Assembly: GCA_913043905.1 (NCBI GenBank)
Contig: CAJWNQ010000001.1
Coordinates: 1 to 64,000, forward strand
Direction of reading: 5' to 3'
DNA: 64,000 nt
Source: an uncultured Paracoccaceae bacterium
GTDB lineage: Bacteria; Pseudomonadota; Alphaproteobacteria; Rhodobacterales; Rhodobacteraceae
In this document: piece after piece, positions 26,213 to 35,610 of the stretch
How positions within the stretch are numbered: the stretch's first letter is position 1
How the letters are laid out: every line of letters starts with the position of its first letter
Translations under genes and position numbers: made by a program
Notes under the pieces: generated by a model
Told to the model about the DNA's origin: nothing
The model's input: the letters and a program-made list of their open reading frames with translations, nothing else
Databases searched by the model: none

Positions 26213-27593
26213 TTAACAACAAATGCTCACGCTCCCAAGGCGAAATTTCACGTTGATATTCAAGTAATTCAGCATGTTTAATTTGTCGATAAAGGTCACA
26301 AAATTCTTGCCCTAGAACATCTTGTAACTCAGTATCCGTCTCAAACAAATTCAAGGCCGCAAATAAAGAATGGGGAAGGCCTTTATCAGTTTCAAAGATT
26401 TCTACGTTTACGGCATCCCGCGGAGTGGTAGAATTAATCATTCCCAAATAACCAGCAGCTAAACTTACAGCAATAGCCAGATATGGGTTTGCATCGCTAC
26501 CAGTCACACGGTTTTCGACTCTACGCGAATTAGGCTCAGAATTGGGGATGCGTAGTCCAGTCGTGCGGTTGTCAGCCGCCCACTCCAAATTTGAAGGTGC
26601 GGAATACGCTCCAGCTAGTCGACGGTAAGAATTAACATAAGGAGCTAACAAAGGCAGGGCATTTTGTAGATGCTTTTGTGAACCTCCAATAAAACTATAA
26701 AATAAATCAGTTGGTGAACCATCAGAATTAGAAAAAAGGTTTTCCCCAGTCCTTACGTCAACAATAGATTGGTGAATATGCATGGCAGAACCTGGCTGAT
26801 CGCGCATAGGTTTTGCCATAAATGTAGCAAAAACCCCATGCTTCAATGCAGCTTCACGTATTGTACGCTTAAAGTAAAATACCTGATCTGCTAATGAAAG
26901 AGGATCACCATGCATAAGATTAATTTCAATTTGGCCAGCACCACCTTCTTGGATAATAGTATTAATTTCCAATCCCTGAGCTTCAGTGTAGTCATATATT
27001 GTGTCAATCACATCACCAAACTCATCTACAGCTACCATTGAAAATGCTTGCTGACGCGCACCTATACGGCCTGTACGGCCTACTGGCGGCTGAATATCTT
27101 CGGTTGGGTCTGTATTAGGCTTAGTTAAGTAAAATTCGAGCTCAGGCGCAACAACAGCACGCCAACCTTTAGCCGCATATAGTGCCATCACCCGGCGTAA
27201 AACATTACGTGGCGCAATTTGTAAATCTTCGCCTTCGCGTGTTTCAATATTGTTAATTATTTGTACGGATGCGTCTTCTGACCATGGAACAGCAGTGGCT
27301 GTCGACATATCAGGGCGCAAGACAATATCTTTTTCTGTCCACTGGTTTTCAATATTATCCATATCTACATATTCGCCAGAAATGGTTTGGTAAAACAACG
27401 AAATTGGTAAATATGTAGTTCCTGTAGATGAGAATTTATGTGCAGGCATAGTTTTACCCCGCGACATACCCGCAATATCCGGAATTATACTTTCTACTTC
27501 ATATAGACGCCTATCGCCTTTATGTGTGAGAAAAGGCTGCGGTAGCTTTTTCATCCAATCTTGTGTGTTATTGTTGCTCATAGGATCCATCAT
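26205..27593 (-). CDS. puuA: Gamma-glutamylputrescine synthetase-like (PuuA), glutamine synthetase family
   Basis: A 462-residue glutamine-synthetase-fold ligase. Active-site motifs are VAPELEFYL near 140, EGGAGQIEINLMHGDP near 215, GSAMHIHQSI near 268, and NRTTGLRIPN...RVENRVTGSDANPYLAIA near 340-375. These follow the PuuA subgroup rather than GlnA (no GlnA adenylylation tyrosine loop seen). PuuA glutamylates putrescine with ATP in the cytoplasm. The start is uncertain: ATG 27593, 27590 or 27581, with no clear ribosome site. It is followed by puuB in one operon and is divergent from a second GS-like gene. Confidence 0.87.
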   Translation of the reverse strand: MMDPMSNNNTQDWMKKLPQPFLTHKGDRRLYEVESIIPDIAGMSRGKTMPAHKFSSTGTTYLPISLFYQTISGEYVDMDNIENQWTEKDIVLRPDMSTATAVPWSEDASVQIINNIETREGEDLQIAPRNVLRRVMALYAAKGWRAVVAPELEFYLTKPNTDPTEDIQPPVGRTGRIGARQQAFSMVAVDEFGDVIDTIYDYTEAQGLEINTIIQEGGAGQIEINLMHGDPLSLADQVFYFKRTIREAALKHGVFATFMAKPMRDQPGSAMHIHQSIVDVRTGENLFSNSDGSPTDLFYSFIGGSQKHLQNALPLLAPYVNSYRRLAGAYSAPSNLEWAADNRTTGLRIPNSEPNSRRVENRVTGSDANPYLAIAVSLAAGYLGMINSTTPRDAVNVEIFETDKGLPHSLFAALNLFETDTELQDVLGQEFCDLYRQIKHAELLEYQREISPWEREHLLLNA

Positions 27594-27701
27594 AAATAAT
27601 TAAAAAAAAGGTATCACATTTTTGGACATGTACCAGAAAATTCGATATCAAAGTTTAACTAAATATAGTTTAGTCTTTTTTAAAAGACATAAGTATGCGA
27701 A

Positions 27702-29057
27702 ATGGTGGGGCTAATGACTGATTTCAAGACTGAGTACGACACATATTGCACTAAGCATGGTGTCCCGGAACGCATAGATTTAATGTTATGTGATTTAAAT
27801 GCAGTTTTGCGCGGCAAATGGTTACCTTCATCAGAAATATCTAAATTAATTGATAATCAGGTGCGCATTCCATTATCAACATACGCACCAAACATATTTG
27901 GTTTTGAGTTACCTGCTACAGGCCTTGGAATCATACAGGGTGATCCTGATGGCGTCCTCAAGCCAATTCTTGGGACTTTAAAGCCAGTTCCATGGGCTGA
28001 AGGTAATGTAGCTCAGGTTTTAGTTGAAATGCATGAAATGGATGGATCAATTTCAGAACTGTCACCCCGACGAATTCTCAAACTAATCTTAGATCAATTT
28101 AACGCTAAGGGCTTAAATCCTGTTGTAGCTTGTGAACTGGAGTTTTACCTTCTCAATAAACGTAAAAACATTAGTGACCCTCCCACACCGTTAGATGGAA
28201 CACCTGACGCACAAAATTATGACTTAGAAGTTTTGTCACGATCAGAGAGTTTACTGCGGGCTATTCAGGCCGCTTCTCATATTGTGGGATTACCAATTGA
28301 TACGATGATAGCAGAATTTGGGCCTGGTCAATTTGAAATTAATTTCCACCATACTGCAGACGTATTGGCAGCAGCAGACACAGCAATTCTATTTCGACGA
28401 ATTGTTCGTGGCGTTGCTGCAGAACATAATATGGAGGCGACGTTTATGGCTAAACCGTATGCCAGTCACCCTGGTAATGGAATGCATTTACATGCATCCG
28501 TTTTAGATGAAAAAGGTGAAAATATTTTTGATGCCTCTGATGATGAAATAGCTCCCACTCTTCGACATGCGGTTGCAGGTGTATTGAATACAATGAATGA
28601 ATTTCAAGCAATTTTTGCACCTCATTTAAATTCATACCGTCGGTTCTTTTTAGGAGGATTTGCCCCTTGCGCCCCTGATTGGGGTATAGATAATCGCAAT
28701 GCCGGTATAAGATTACCTGAAATAAATGGATCAAGTGCACGCCTAGAGCATAGAATTTGTGGTGCAGATGTAAATCCTTACCTTGCTTTTGCCGCCATTT
28801 TAGCTGGGGTTCTTCATGGAATAGAAGCCCAGGAAGAGCCTCCACTACCTCTGGAGGATAAAAATGCTCTACCCGCTGTCCCACTAACAACAAACTGGGC
28901 TCTTAGTGTTGAAAATTTTGCTACTTCGGATTTAGCAGCAAAAGTATTTGGTAAAAGCTATCGAGACATCTACACTATTTTACGTAGAGATGAGATAGCA
29001 CAACTAACAGCAGAGATATCACCAATAGAATATAAAACATACCTCAGCAGATTATAG
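27702..29057 (+). CDS. Second glutamine synthetase-family ligase (polyamine-type)
   Basis: A 451-residue GS-fold protein distinct from the divergent puuA product. It shows ACELEFYLL near 140, AEFGPGQFEINFHH near 205, GNGMHLHASV near 258, the ATP-site segment APDWGIDNRNAGIRLPE near 330 and HRICGADVNPYLAFAAILAG near 350. Start at ATG 27702 or 27714; the second has a GGGG stretch close upstream. It is followed 8 bases later by an agmatinase-like gene, so it likely glutamylates an amine produced in that branch (putrescine, spermidine or another amine). Exact acceptor unknown. Confidence 0.83.
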   Translation: MVGLMTDFKTEYDTYCTKHGVPERIDLMLCDLNAVLRGKWLPSSEISKLIDNQVRIPLSTYAPNIFGFELPATGLGIIQGDPDGVLKPILGTLKPVPWAEGNVAQVLVEMHEMDGSISELSPRRILKLILDQFNAKGLNPVVACELEFYLLNKRKNISDPPTPLDGTPDAQNYDLEVLSRSESLLRAIQAASHIVGLPIDTMIAEFGPGQFEINFHHTADVLAAADTAILFRRIVRGVAAEHNMEATFMAKPYASHPGNGMHLHASVLDEKGENIFDASDDEIAPTLRHAVAGVLNTMNEFQAIFAPHLNSYRRFFLGGFAPCAPDWGIDNRNAGIRLPEINGSSARLEHRICGADVNPYLAFAAILAGVLHGIEAQEEPPLPLEDKNALPAVPLTTNWALSVENFATSDLAAKVFGKSYRDIYTILRRDEIAQLTAEISPIEYKTYLSRL

Positions 29058-29065
29058 GAATTATC

Positions 29066-30034
29066 ATGACAGATAAAAAAGGTGACTTTGCATTCCGCTC
29101 AAATGAGGCCGTAGGAATGTTCAGTGAGATGACTTACGGTGGTGCATTATCATTCTTACGCCGCAAGTATACTCGAAACTTAGACGGCGTCGATGTCGCC
29201 GTCAGCGGTGTTCCTTTTGATAATGCAGTCACTTACCGCCCGGGTTGTAGACTAGGCCCTCGCGCCATTCGCCAAGCATCTGTACAATTGGCAGAGCTGG
29301 ACGCCTTTCCTTTTGGTTTTAATCTTTTTGATAACTTATCGATTGTAGACTATGGCGATTGTTTCCTCGACCCCCATCACCCTGAAACTATTTCAAAAGC
29401 CATAGAAGATCACGCAAGACAAATAATAGCAGCAGAAACAAAAATGTTAACATTTGGAGGTGATCATTTTATCTCTTATCCATTAATAAAAGCTCATGCA
29501 GAAAAATATGGTCCAATTGCCTTAATTCAATTCGATGCGCATTGCGATACTTGGGAAGACAATGGCGGAATGGATCATGGCACTATGTTTGCACGTGCAG
29601 TTGAAGAAGGCATAATCGATGCTACTAAGTCAACTCAAGTGGGATTGCGCACATATAATAATACAGATGCAGGATTTGAAATTTTAACTTCCCCTTGGGT
29701 ACATCGTAACGGAATTGATGCTACCCTAAATATAATAAAAGCCCGCGCAGGAAATGCACCAGTATATATTTCATGGGATATAGATGGATTTGACCCTTCC
29801 TTTGCTCCAGGAACAGGCACACCAGTTGTTGGCGGTCTCGCTACTTGGCAAGGGCTAGAATTATTACGAGGTTTGGGTGAATTAAATTTAATTGGAATGG
29901 ACGTAGTTGAAGTTTCACCCCCCTACGATGTTAGTGAAATCACCGCACTTGCAGCAGCAACTGTTGCACACGATTTTTTATGTTTATTAGCACAAAAAAA
30001 AGGTGCCAAAGGAAAAGTAGTTGGTCGCTTATAA
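29066..30034 (+). CDS. speB: Agmatinase-family ureohydrolase (SpeB-like)
   Basis: A 322-residue binuclear manganese enzyme. Metal ligands are His134 in GGDHF, Asp157, His159 and Asp161 in FDAHCDTW, Asp238 and Asp240 in SWDIDGFDP. Family length and the SFAPGTGTPVVGG loop are intact. Agmatinase gives putrescine and urea from agmatine; guanidinobutyrase and guanidinopropionase are close relatives. Location within the polyamine island, 8 bases after a GS-like ligase, favours agmatine or another guanidino amine feeding glutamylation. Confidence 0.87.
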   Translation: MTDKKGDFAFRSNEAVGMFSEMTYGGALSFLRRKYTRNLDGVDVAVSGVPFDNAVTYRPGCRLGPRAIRQASVQLAELDAFPFGFNLFDNLSIVDYGDCFLDPHHPETISKAIEDHARQIIAAETKMLTFGGDHFISYPLIKAHAEKYGPIALIQFDAHCDTWEDNGGMDHGTMFARAVEEGIIDATKSTQVGLRTYNNTDAGFEILTSPWVHRNGIDATLNIIKARAGNAPVYISWDIDGFDPSFAPGTGTPVVGGLATWQGLELLRGLGELNLIGMDVVEVSPPYDVSEITALAAATVAHDFLCLLAQKKGAKGKVVGRL

Positions 30035-30065
30035 TTACAAAAATAAACTTATGAATAGTAAAAAA

Positions 30066-30091
30066 TGGTGCACCCTAATTGAGGTGCACCA
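30066..30091 (-). terminator. Terminator of the pot-spuC operon
   Basis: Perfect 9-base stem TGGTGCACC / GGTGCACCA with an 8-base loop. On the minus strand it is followed by a run of T (AAAAAA on the plus side before it), placed 18 bases after the spuC stop. Confidence 0.85.
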
Positions 30092-30108
30092 AAGAAATAG
30101 TACTAAAA

Positions 30109-31500
30109 TTACTTATATAAACCTTGCTGTTTAATATCAGCTAAAGTTTCATCTAATGATTTAAATGCTATATCAATAAGTTTATCAATTTCCAAACGAG
30201 TTATACTGATTGGGGGGGATATGATCATTCGATCACCAACATGCCTCATAATTAATCCATTTCCAAAACTATGACCACGGCCAATTAGTCCAACAGTACC
30301 AGCATCAGCAGCAAATCTAGCCCGTGAGGGCTTATCAGGTGTCATTACTAGGGAGCCCATAAATCCAACCATATTAGTCTCACCAATCAAAGGGTGATCT
30401 CCCAATGCATGCCATTTTTCCTGAAGATATGGAATTGTATCTGCGACAGCATTTTCGATCATTTTCTCTTCTTGAATAATGCGCAAATTCTCCAATGCAA
30501 CTGCAGCAGCTACTGGATGGCCCCCATATGTATAACCGTGCGCAAAATCACCCGCATGGTTTACAACATTAGCCACTTCATCACAGACCATTGAGCCACC
30601 TATTGGTGCATAGCCCGAAGATAACCCTTTAGCTATAGTCATAATATGTGGACGTATTCCATAATAGTCAGATCCAAACCAATGGCCTGTTCGGCCAAAG
30701 CCACAAATTACCTCATCAGCAATTAATAAAATTTCATGGTCGTCACAAATTCGCTGAATTTCTGGCCAATAAGTTTCCGGAGGAACAATAACACCACCTG
30801 CGCCTTGAACAGGTTCAGCAATAAATGCAGCTACTTTATCTTCACCTAATTCATGAATTTTAGCCTCTAATTCGCGTGCACGCTTAAGGCCAAACTCTTC
30901 TGGAGACATATCTCCACCTTCATTATACCAATCAGGTTGACCGATATAAGATATATCAGCAATCGGTAAACCGCCCTGCGCATGCATACCCTTCATACCA
31001 CCAAGAGATGCACCTCCCATGGTTGATCCATGGTATCCATTTTCACGACTAATAATAATTTTTTTAGTAGGCTTACCTTTAGCTGCCCAGTAATGCCTTA
31101 CCATTCGAATATTTGTGTCATTTGCTTCAGATCCACCCGTAGCAAAAAAAGTATGATTAAAGCCTTCTGGTGAAACTTCAGCCAACTTTGCTGCCAATGA
31201 AATTGCAGGCACATGGCTCGTTTGAAAAAAAGTATTATAATATGGCAATTGTTGCATTTGAGCATATGCAACATCTGCTAATTCTTTGCGCCCATAACCA
31301 ATATTTACGCACCAAAGACCCGCCATACCATCCAAAATTTGAGTACCATCTGAATCTGTTAACATAACACCATCGGCGGCAGTAATAACTCGAACCCCTT
31401 TTTGGGCTAGCTCAGCATTAGCTGTAAAAGGATGCATATGATGAGCTGCATCTAATGCTTGAAGTTCTGCTGTTGGCAGATGGTTTACTATTTTATTCAT
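30109..31500 (-). CDS. spuC: Putrescine-pyruvate aminotransferase-like (SpuC), class III
   Basis: A 463-residue class III PLP aminotransferase. PLP lysine Lys291 is in TIAKGLSSGYAPIGGS and Asp262 in LIADEVICGFGRTG; GGSEANDTN near 122-130 binds phosphate, and GYHGSTMGG stacks on the ring. The group covers putrescine/polyamine-pyruvate and beta-alanine-pyruvate transaminases. It begins 1-2 bases after potI as the last gene of the polyamine uptake operon, which strongly favours a polyamine substrate, with 4-aminobutanal as the product. Confidence 0.87.
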   Translation of the reverse strand: MNKIVNHLPTAELQALDAAHHMHPFTANAELAQKGVRVITAADGVMLTDSDGTQILDGMAGLWCVNIGYGRKELADVAYAQMQQLPYYNTFFQTSHVPAISLAAKLAEVSPEGFNHTFFATGGSEANDTNIRMVRHYWAAKGKPTKKIIISRENGYHGSTMGGASLGGMKGMHAQGGLPIADISYIGQPDWYNEGGDMSPEEFGLKRARELEAKIHELGEDKVAAFIAEPVQGAGGVIVPPETYWPEIQRICDDHEILLIADEVICGFGRTGHWFGSDYYGIRPHIMTIAKGLSSGYAPIGGSMVCDEVANVVNHAGDFAHGYTYGGHPVAAAVALENLRIIQEEKMIENAVADTIPYLQEKWHALGDHPLIGETNMVGFMGSLVMTPDKPSRARFAADAGTVGLIGRGHSFGNGLIMRHVGDRMIISPPISITRLEIDKLIDIAFKSLDETLADIKQQGLYK

Positions 31501-31501
31501 T

Positions 31502-32293
31502 TTAGCCCTCCCTTGAGCTTTTACGCAACATTACTAATGTGGCGCAAAAAATTCCTAAGCCAACAATTCCAATCATGATTGTTGCTAATGCATTAATATC
31601 CGGGCTAACACCCAAACGAACCTTTGAAAAAATTACCATGGGCAAGGTAGAAGCACCTGGCCCAGCAACAAAGCTTGCGATTACTAGGTCGTCCAAAGAC
31701 AATGTAAATGCCAGCAGCCAAGCCGATACCAATGCAGGCAAAATCATTGGTAATGTTATATCAAAAAATACTCGCACAGGGCGAGCACCTAAATCAGATG
31801 CAGCTTCTTCAATATCTTTATCCATATCCACTAAACGCGACTGAACTATTACGGCAACAAAGGCTAGGCCAAATGTTGAGTGTGCAATAACAATTGTAGA
31901 TAGACCACGGCCAACAGGCCATCCTATTAACCCTTGTAAAGAAATGAAAAGCATCAACAGTGAAAGGCCAGTAATTACTTCAGGCATTACTAACGGTGCA
32001 GTAATCATCCCTGAAAATAATGTTCTCCCTTTAAAGCGCCCAAAACGTACCATAATAAGTGCAGCTAACGTTCCAAGCACAACCGAAATAGATGCACTTA
32101 TGAAAGCAATTTTTAAACTAATCCACGCAGCACCCAAAATTTGTGGGTCGCCAAAAAGTTCACCATACCATTTAGTTGAGAAGCCACCCCACACTGTAAC
32201 TAATTTAGATGCATTAAAGCTATAGAAAACGAGAGCGGCAATTGGAGCATATAAAAAGAAAAAGCCAAAGACACTAAGAATACGAAAGAACAT
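31502..32293 (-). CDS. potI: Polyamine ABC transporter permease PotI
   Basis: A 263-residue inner-membrane permease with six helices. The EAA loop DIEEAASDLGARPVRVFFDITLPMILPALVSAWLLAF near 165-200 contacts the ATPase. The frame is open further upstream inside potH, but the natural start is ATG 32293 (MFFRILSVFGFFFLYAP), one base after the potH stop, with the first helix starting at once. It pairs with PotH in a PotFGHI-type transporter. Confidence 0.9.
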   Translation of the reverse strand: MFFRILSVFGFFFLYAPIAALVFYSFNASKLVTVWGGFSTKWYGELFGDPQILGAAWISLKIAFISASISVVLGTLAALIMVRFGRFKGRTLFSGMITAPLVMPEVITGLSLLMLFISLQGLIGWPVGRGLSTIVIAHSTFGLAFVAVIVQSRLVDMDKDIEEAASDLGARPVRVFFDITLPMILPALVSAWLLAFTLSLDDLVIASFVAGPGASTLPMVIFSKVRLGVSPDINALATIMIGIVGLGIFCATLVMLRKSSREG

Positions 32294-32294
32294 A

Positions 32295-33182
32295 TTAAGA
32301 TACTTCCTCTTCCGCAGCGCGCCGCATCCACATAATGGGCAGTACAAGTAAAACAAGCATCGCAGTAGCAACCGCAGAAGCAACAGGCCAGTCACGATTA
32401 TTAAAGAATTCTGTCCAAAGTACTTTACCAATCATTAATGTATCAGGACCACCTAATAATGCGGGAATTACAAATTCACCGATTGCAGGAATAAATACTA
32501 GCGTCGACCCAGCTATGATCCCAGGCAAGGATAAAGGTAAAGTAATAGTCATAAATGAAACAAACTTTGACGCCCCTAAATCTTCAGCAGCTTCAAGCAA
32601 AGTATTATCAATTTTTGTTAAATTTGCATACAATGGTAAGATCATAAATGGTAAGTAAGTATATACAATACCTACATAAACTGCAAAATTTGTCTGTAAC
32701 ATAATTAATGGTTCATTAATTAATCCTAGCTTTAATAATAGCGCATTGATTAGCCCATTACCCTTAAGAAAACCAATCCATGCATAAACACGTAATAGAA
32801 AAGAAGTCCAAAAAGGTAATACAACCAACATCAATAGAATATTACGCCATCGGTCACTAGATCGAGCGACTACATAGGCCATTGGATAACCAACTAATAG
32901 TGCAAAAACAGTACTAAAAAAAGCAATCTTCATCGAACTAAAATAGGCCTTCACGTAAAGCGTATCATCCCAAAGGTAAGCATAGTTTTCTAAGCTGAGT
33001 GAAATCAATAAGCGACTTTCTTCCCAACTAAAAAGCGGCGTAAAAGGTGGGCGAGCACGTGCAATTTCTGCGAACGATATTTTGAACACAACAAAAAAGG
33101 GGGCTAAAAAAAATATAAGTAACCACAACATTGGAATTGCAATAATTATAGTTCGCCCACGGCGCTGAAACCAATTCATCAT
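32295..33182 (-). CDS. potH: Polyamine ABC transporter permease PotH
   Basis: A 295-residue permease with six helices and EAA loop LLEAAEDLGASKFVSFMTITLPLSLPGIIAGSTLVF. The start is MMNWFQRRGR at 33182, whose ATG overlaps the potG stop by 4 bases (ATGA); the longer frame upstream lies inside potG and is unlikely. With PotI it forms the membrane channel. Confidence 0.9.
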   Translation of the reverse strand: MMNWFQRRGRTIIIAIPMLWLLIFFLAPFFVVFKISFAEIARARPPFTPLFSWEESRLLISLSLENYAYLWDDTLYVKAYFSSMKIAFFSTVFALLVGYPMAYVVARSSDRWRNILLMLVVLPFWTSFLLRVYAWIGFLKGNGLINALLLKLGLINEPLIMLQTNFAVYVGIVYTYLPFMILPLYANLTKIDNTLLEAAEDLGASKFVSFMTITLPLSLPGIIAGSTLVFIPAIGEFVIPALLGGPDTLMIGKVLWTEFFNNRDWPVASAVATAMLVLLVLPIMWMRRAAEEEVS

Positions 33183-34315
33183 GACGTAAGCACAACGCCT
33201 GCACTTCGCGCCCAAGTTAAATATACATCTTGTTGCCAAGTAATTGGAGCTTCCGCACCACGGTCTCGATTTGCCCTCACTGTACGAACTAATCGCCCCG
33301 TTTCCAAACGCACTAAATAAACGGACTGCCCACCAAGATAGGCAATATCTTCAACAGTCCCCTTTAACAAATTGGTAACGTTTTTTGGTTTAGCAACTGA
33401 AATTTCAAATTTTTCAGGGCGAAGCGCAAACCATAATAACTGATTTGGCGAACAGCTCACACCGTGTGGAACATGAATATTGATACCCGCATCGGGACTT
33501 TCTATTACTAATTTATTAGGGCTATCTTTAATTACTCGACCTTCAAACAAATTAACTGATCCAATAAAGTCCGCAACATAACGTGTACGTGGAAATTCAT
33601 ACACCTCTTGAGGTTCACCAATTTGAGCAATCGTCCCAATGTCCATCACTCCTATACGAGTAGACAATGTCATAGCTTCTTCTTGATCATGGGTAACAAC
33701 TATAAAAGTTACCCCCAAAGTTTCTTGAATGTTAATCAATTCAAATTGGGTCTCTTCCCGAAGTTTTTTATCCAAAGCACCTAATGGTTCATCAAGTAAT
33801 AATAGTTTGGGTTTTTTAATTAACGCTCGAGCTAATGCAACACGTTGTCGTTGACCACCCGACAATTGCGAGGGCTTACGTTTTTCATAGCCTCCAAGCT
33901 GAACTAATTCAAGAATTTCTGAAACTTGGATATCAATTTCAGCTTTTTGCAAGCCATCTCGACGTAAGCCATATCCTACATTTTTAGCAACGTTCATATG
34001 GGGAAACAACGCATAAGATTGAAACATCATATTTGTTGGACGTGCATGGGGGGGAACTGCTAGCATGTTTTGCCCATCAATTTCGATAGTGCCAGATGTT
34101 GGAATTTCAAATCCAGCTAACATTCGTAACAAAGTAGATTTACCACAGCCTGATCCACCCAAAAGGCTAAATAATTCGTTTTCATAAATATCAAGACTGA
34201 TATTATCTACAGCAACTACATCACCAAACTTTTTTGTCAGGTTGCGTATTTTAATGAAAGGTTTCCTGTCGATATCAAGCCACGGCTTTTCATCAGTTGG
34301 GTTTGGATGTGTCAT
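33179..34315 (-). CDS. potG: Polyamine ABC transporter ATP-binding protein PotG
   Basis: A 378-residue ABC ATPase. Walker A GGSGCGKST at 53-61, Q-loop Gln99, signature LSGGQ at 151-155, Walker B LLLLDEP at 170-176, H-loop in VVTHDQEEAM, then a C-terminal TOBE/OB domain (about 290-378). Downstream potH overlaps by 4 bases; potF is 36 bases upstream with a small hairpin between. Confidence 0.92.
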   Translation of the reverse strand: MTHPNPTDEKPWLDIDRKPFIKIRNLTKKFGDVVAVDNISLDIYENELFSLLGGSGCGKSTLLRMLAGFEIPTSGTIEIDGQNMLAVPPHARPTNMMFQSYALFPHMNVAKNVGYGLRRDGLQKAEIDIQVSEILELVQLGGYEKRKPSQLSGGQRQRVALARALIKKPKLLLLDEPLGALDKKLREETQFELINIQETLGVTFIVVTHDQEEAMTLSTRIGVMDIGTIAQIGEPQEVYEFPRTRYVADFIGSVNLFEGRVIKDSPNKLVIESPDAGINIHVPHGVSCSPNQLLWFALRPEKFEISVAKPKNVTNLLKGTVEDIAYLGGQSVYLVRLETGRLVRTVRANRDRGAEAPITWQQDVYLTWARSAGVVLTS

Positions 34316-34325
34316 ATTGATAAGA

Positions 34326-34343
34326 GGCGGCCTTGCAACCGCC
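34326..34343 (-). other. Small hairpin between potF and potG
   Basis: GGCGG and CCGCC arms around 8 bases, in the 36-base gap. No T-run follows, so it may stabilise the 3' end of the potF message or slow read-through, giving more binding protein than ATPase. Confidence 0.45.
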
Positions 34344-34351
34344 CCATCTTT

Positions 34352-35434
34352 TTATTGACCAGTAACCACAGAGGTCCAAAGACGTGTGATAAAGCGATCA
34401 GTTTTTGGTGTTTGAACTTTTGAAGGCCATAATTTAGCTTTTGCTTCCACTGTTGGGAAAATTCCAATATCAGAAGTTATCTCTTCATCGATCAATGGGA
34501 ACGCAGCTTCATTTGCGGAAGCATACCAAACATAATTTGTAATATCTGCAGTTATTTGAGCATCCATTATGAAATCAATAAACTTATGGGCAGCATCTGG
34601 ATTTGGTGCATCAACAGGAATTGTTAACATATCAAACCATTGTAATGCCCCCTCATTTGGAACAACATATGCAAGTTCAACTCCGTTATCAGCTTCATCT
34701 GCACGATCTCGAGCCATGAAAACGTCTCCAGACCATCCAACAGCAACGCATGTATCACCATTCGCTAAATCGTTGATGTATTGCGATGAATGAAAATAAC
34801 GAATACTTGGGCGTACAGATTTCAATAAATCAGCTGCAGCCTGTAACTCACCTTTATCTGCTGAGTTTGGATCATGGCCTAAATAATTTAAAGCTGCAGG
34901 AATAATCTCTGTTGGAGCATCCAACATAGAAATTCCACAATCAGCTAACTTAGCAGCAGTTTCTGGATTAAATACCATATCCCAGCTATCACCAGCATAA
35001 TCAGCACCTAAACGATCTGCAATCATTCCAACATTGTATCCAATGCCAGTAGTACCCCAAAGGTAAATAACAGAATGTGCATTATCCGCATCATAACCAG
35101 CGGCTCCAGCCATCAGCTCTTTGTCCATATTTTTCAGATTAGGTAATTTTGATTTATCTAACTTCTGATAGACACCCGCTTCAATTTGGCGTTGCATGAA
35201 GTCAGACGTTGGCACAGTTAAATCGTAACCAGACGCACCAGCAAGCATTTTTGCTTCTAATACTTCATTGCTATCATAAACGTCATATATAACCTTTATG
35301 CCTGTAGCTGCTGTAAACTTTTCAATTGTATCTTCAGCTATGTAATCCGACCAGTTATAAATCCGTAATTCTTCTGCAGCCGCAAACGTTGCTGACAGTG
35401 CAAGCGCAGAAGCCGTTAAGGTTAGGAATTTCAT
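34352..35434 (-). CDS. potF: Polyamine-binding periplasmic protein PotF/SpuD-like
   Basis: A 360-residue exported binding protein. Signal peptide MKFLTLTASALALSATFAAA is followed by EELRIYNWSDYIAEDTIEKFTAATG, the standard opening of PotF/PotD/SpuD/SpuE. YDLTVPTSDFMQRQIEAGVYQKLDKSKLPN and VAVGWSGDVFMARDRA are polyamine-pocket segments with the expected Trp and Asp residues. It is the first gene of potFGHI-spuC, and its promoter region contains a 10-6-10 operator next to the divergent gntR gene. Confidence 0.92.
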   Translation of the reverse strand: MKFLTLTASALALSATFAAAEELRIYNWSDYIAEDTIEKFTAATGIKVIYDVYDSNEVLEAKMLAGASGYDLTVPTSDFMQRQIEAGVYQKLDKSKLPNLKNMDKELMAGAAGYDADNAHSVIYLWGTTGIGYNVGMIADRLGADYAGDSWDMVFNPETAAKLADCGISMLDAPTEIIPAALNYLGHDPNSADKGELQAAADLLKSVRPSIRYFHSSQYINDLANGDTCVAVGWSGDVFMARDRADEADNGVELAYVVPNEGALQWFDMLTIPVDAPNPDAAHKFIDFIMDAQITADITNYVWYASANEAAFPLIDEEITSDIGIFPTVEAKAKLWPSKVQTPKTDRFITRLWTSVVTGQ

Positions 35435-35489
35435 TTTATATCTCCCTTTTGGCAGGATCTAACGCCTATTATATGGCAGTCCTGAAATT

Positions 35490-35515
35490 GTATCACAAAT
35501 TTGATTTTGTGATAC
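35490..35515. promoter_or_regulatory. 10-6-10 inverted repeat operator between potF and gntR
   Basis: Perfect arms GTATCACAAA and TTTGTGATAC around TTTGAT, 55 bases upstream of potF and 95 bases before gntR. Size and AT-rich, GT...AC style fit GntR (FadR/FCD) operators. A single GTATCACA half-site also occurs before puuA (27612-27619). Confidence 0.75.
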
Positions 35516-35568
35516 TATTATGAAAACGTGCGTTATTAAGACACGATTCGTCAAATCATTTTTTAAAT

Positions 35569-35584
35569 ACTTGAATTTTCAAGT
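35569..35584. promoter_or_regulatory. Second palindrome before gntR
   Basis: ACTTGAA-TT-TTCAAGT, perfect 7-2-7 repeat, 26 bases before the gntR ATG and distinct in sequence from the 10-6-10 site. It may be bound by another regulator or act as an mRNA hairpin. Confidence 0.45.
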
Positions 35585-35610
35585 GTAGTGAACAATTTAA
35601 AGAGGGCAAG

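Noticed and set aside
28450-28893. Antisense frame of 147 residues inside the second GS-like gene, and similar long antisense frames elsewhere (for example 4174-4539, 38875-39249)
   Set aside because: They are shadows of well-supported genes, with no ribosome sites and no recognisable domain.
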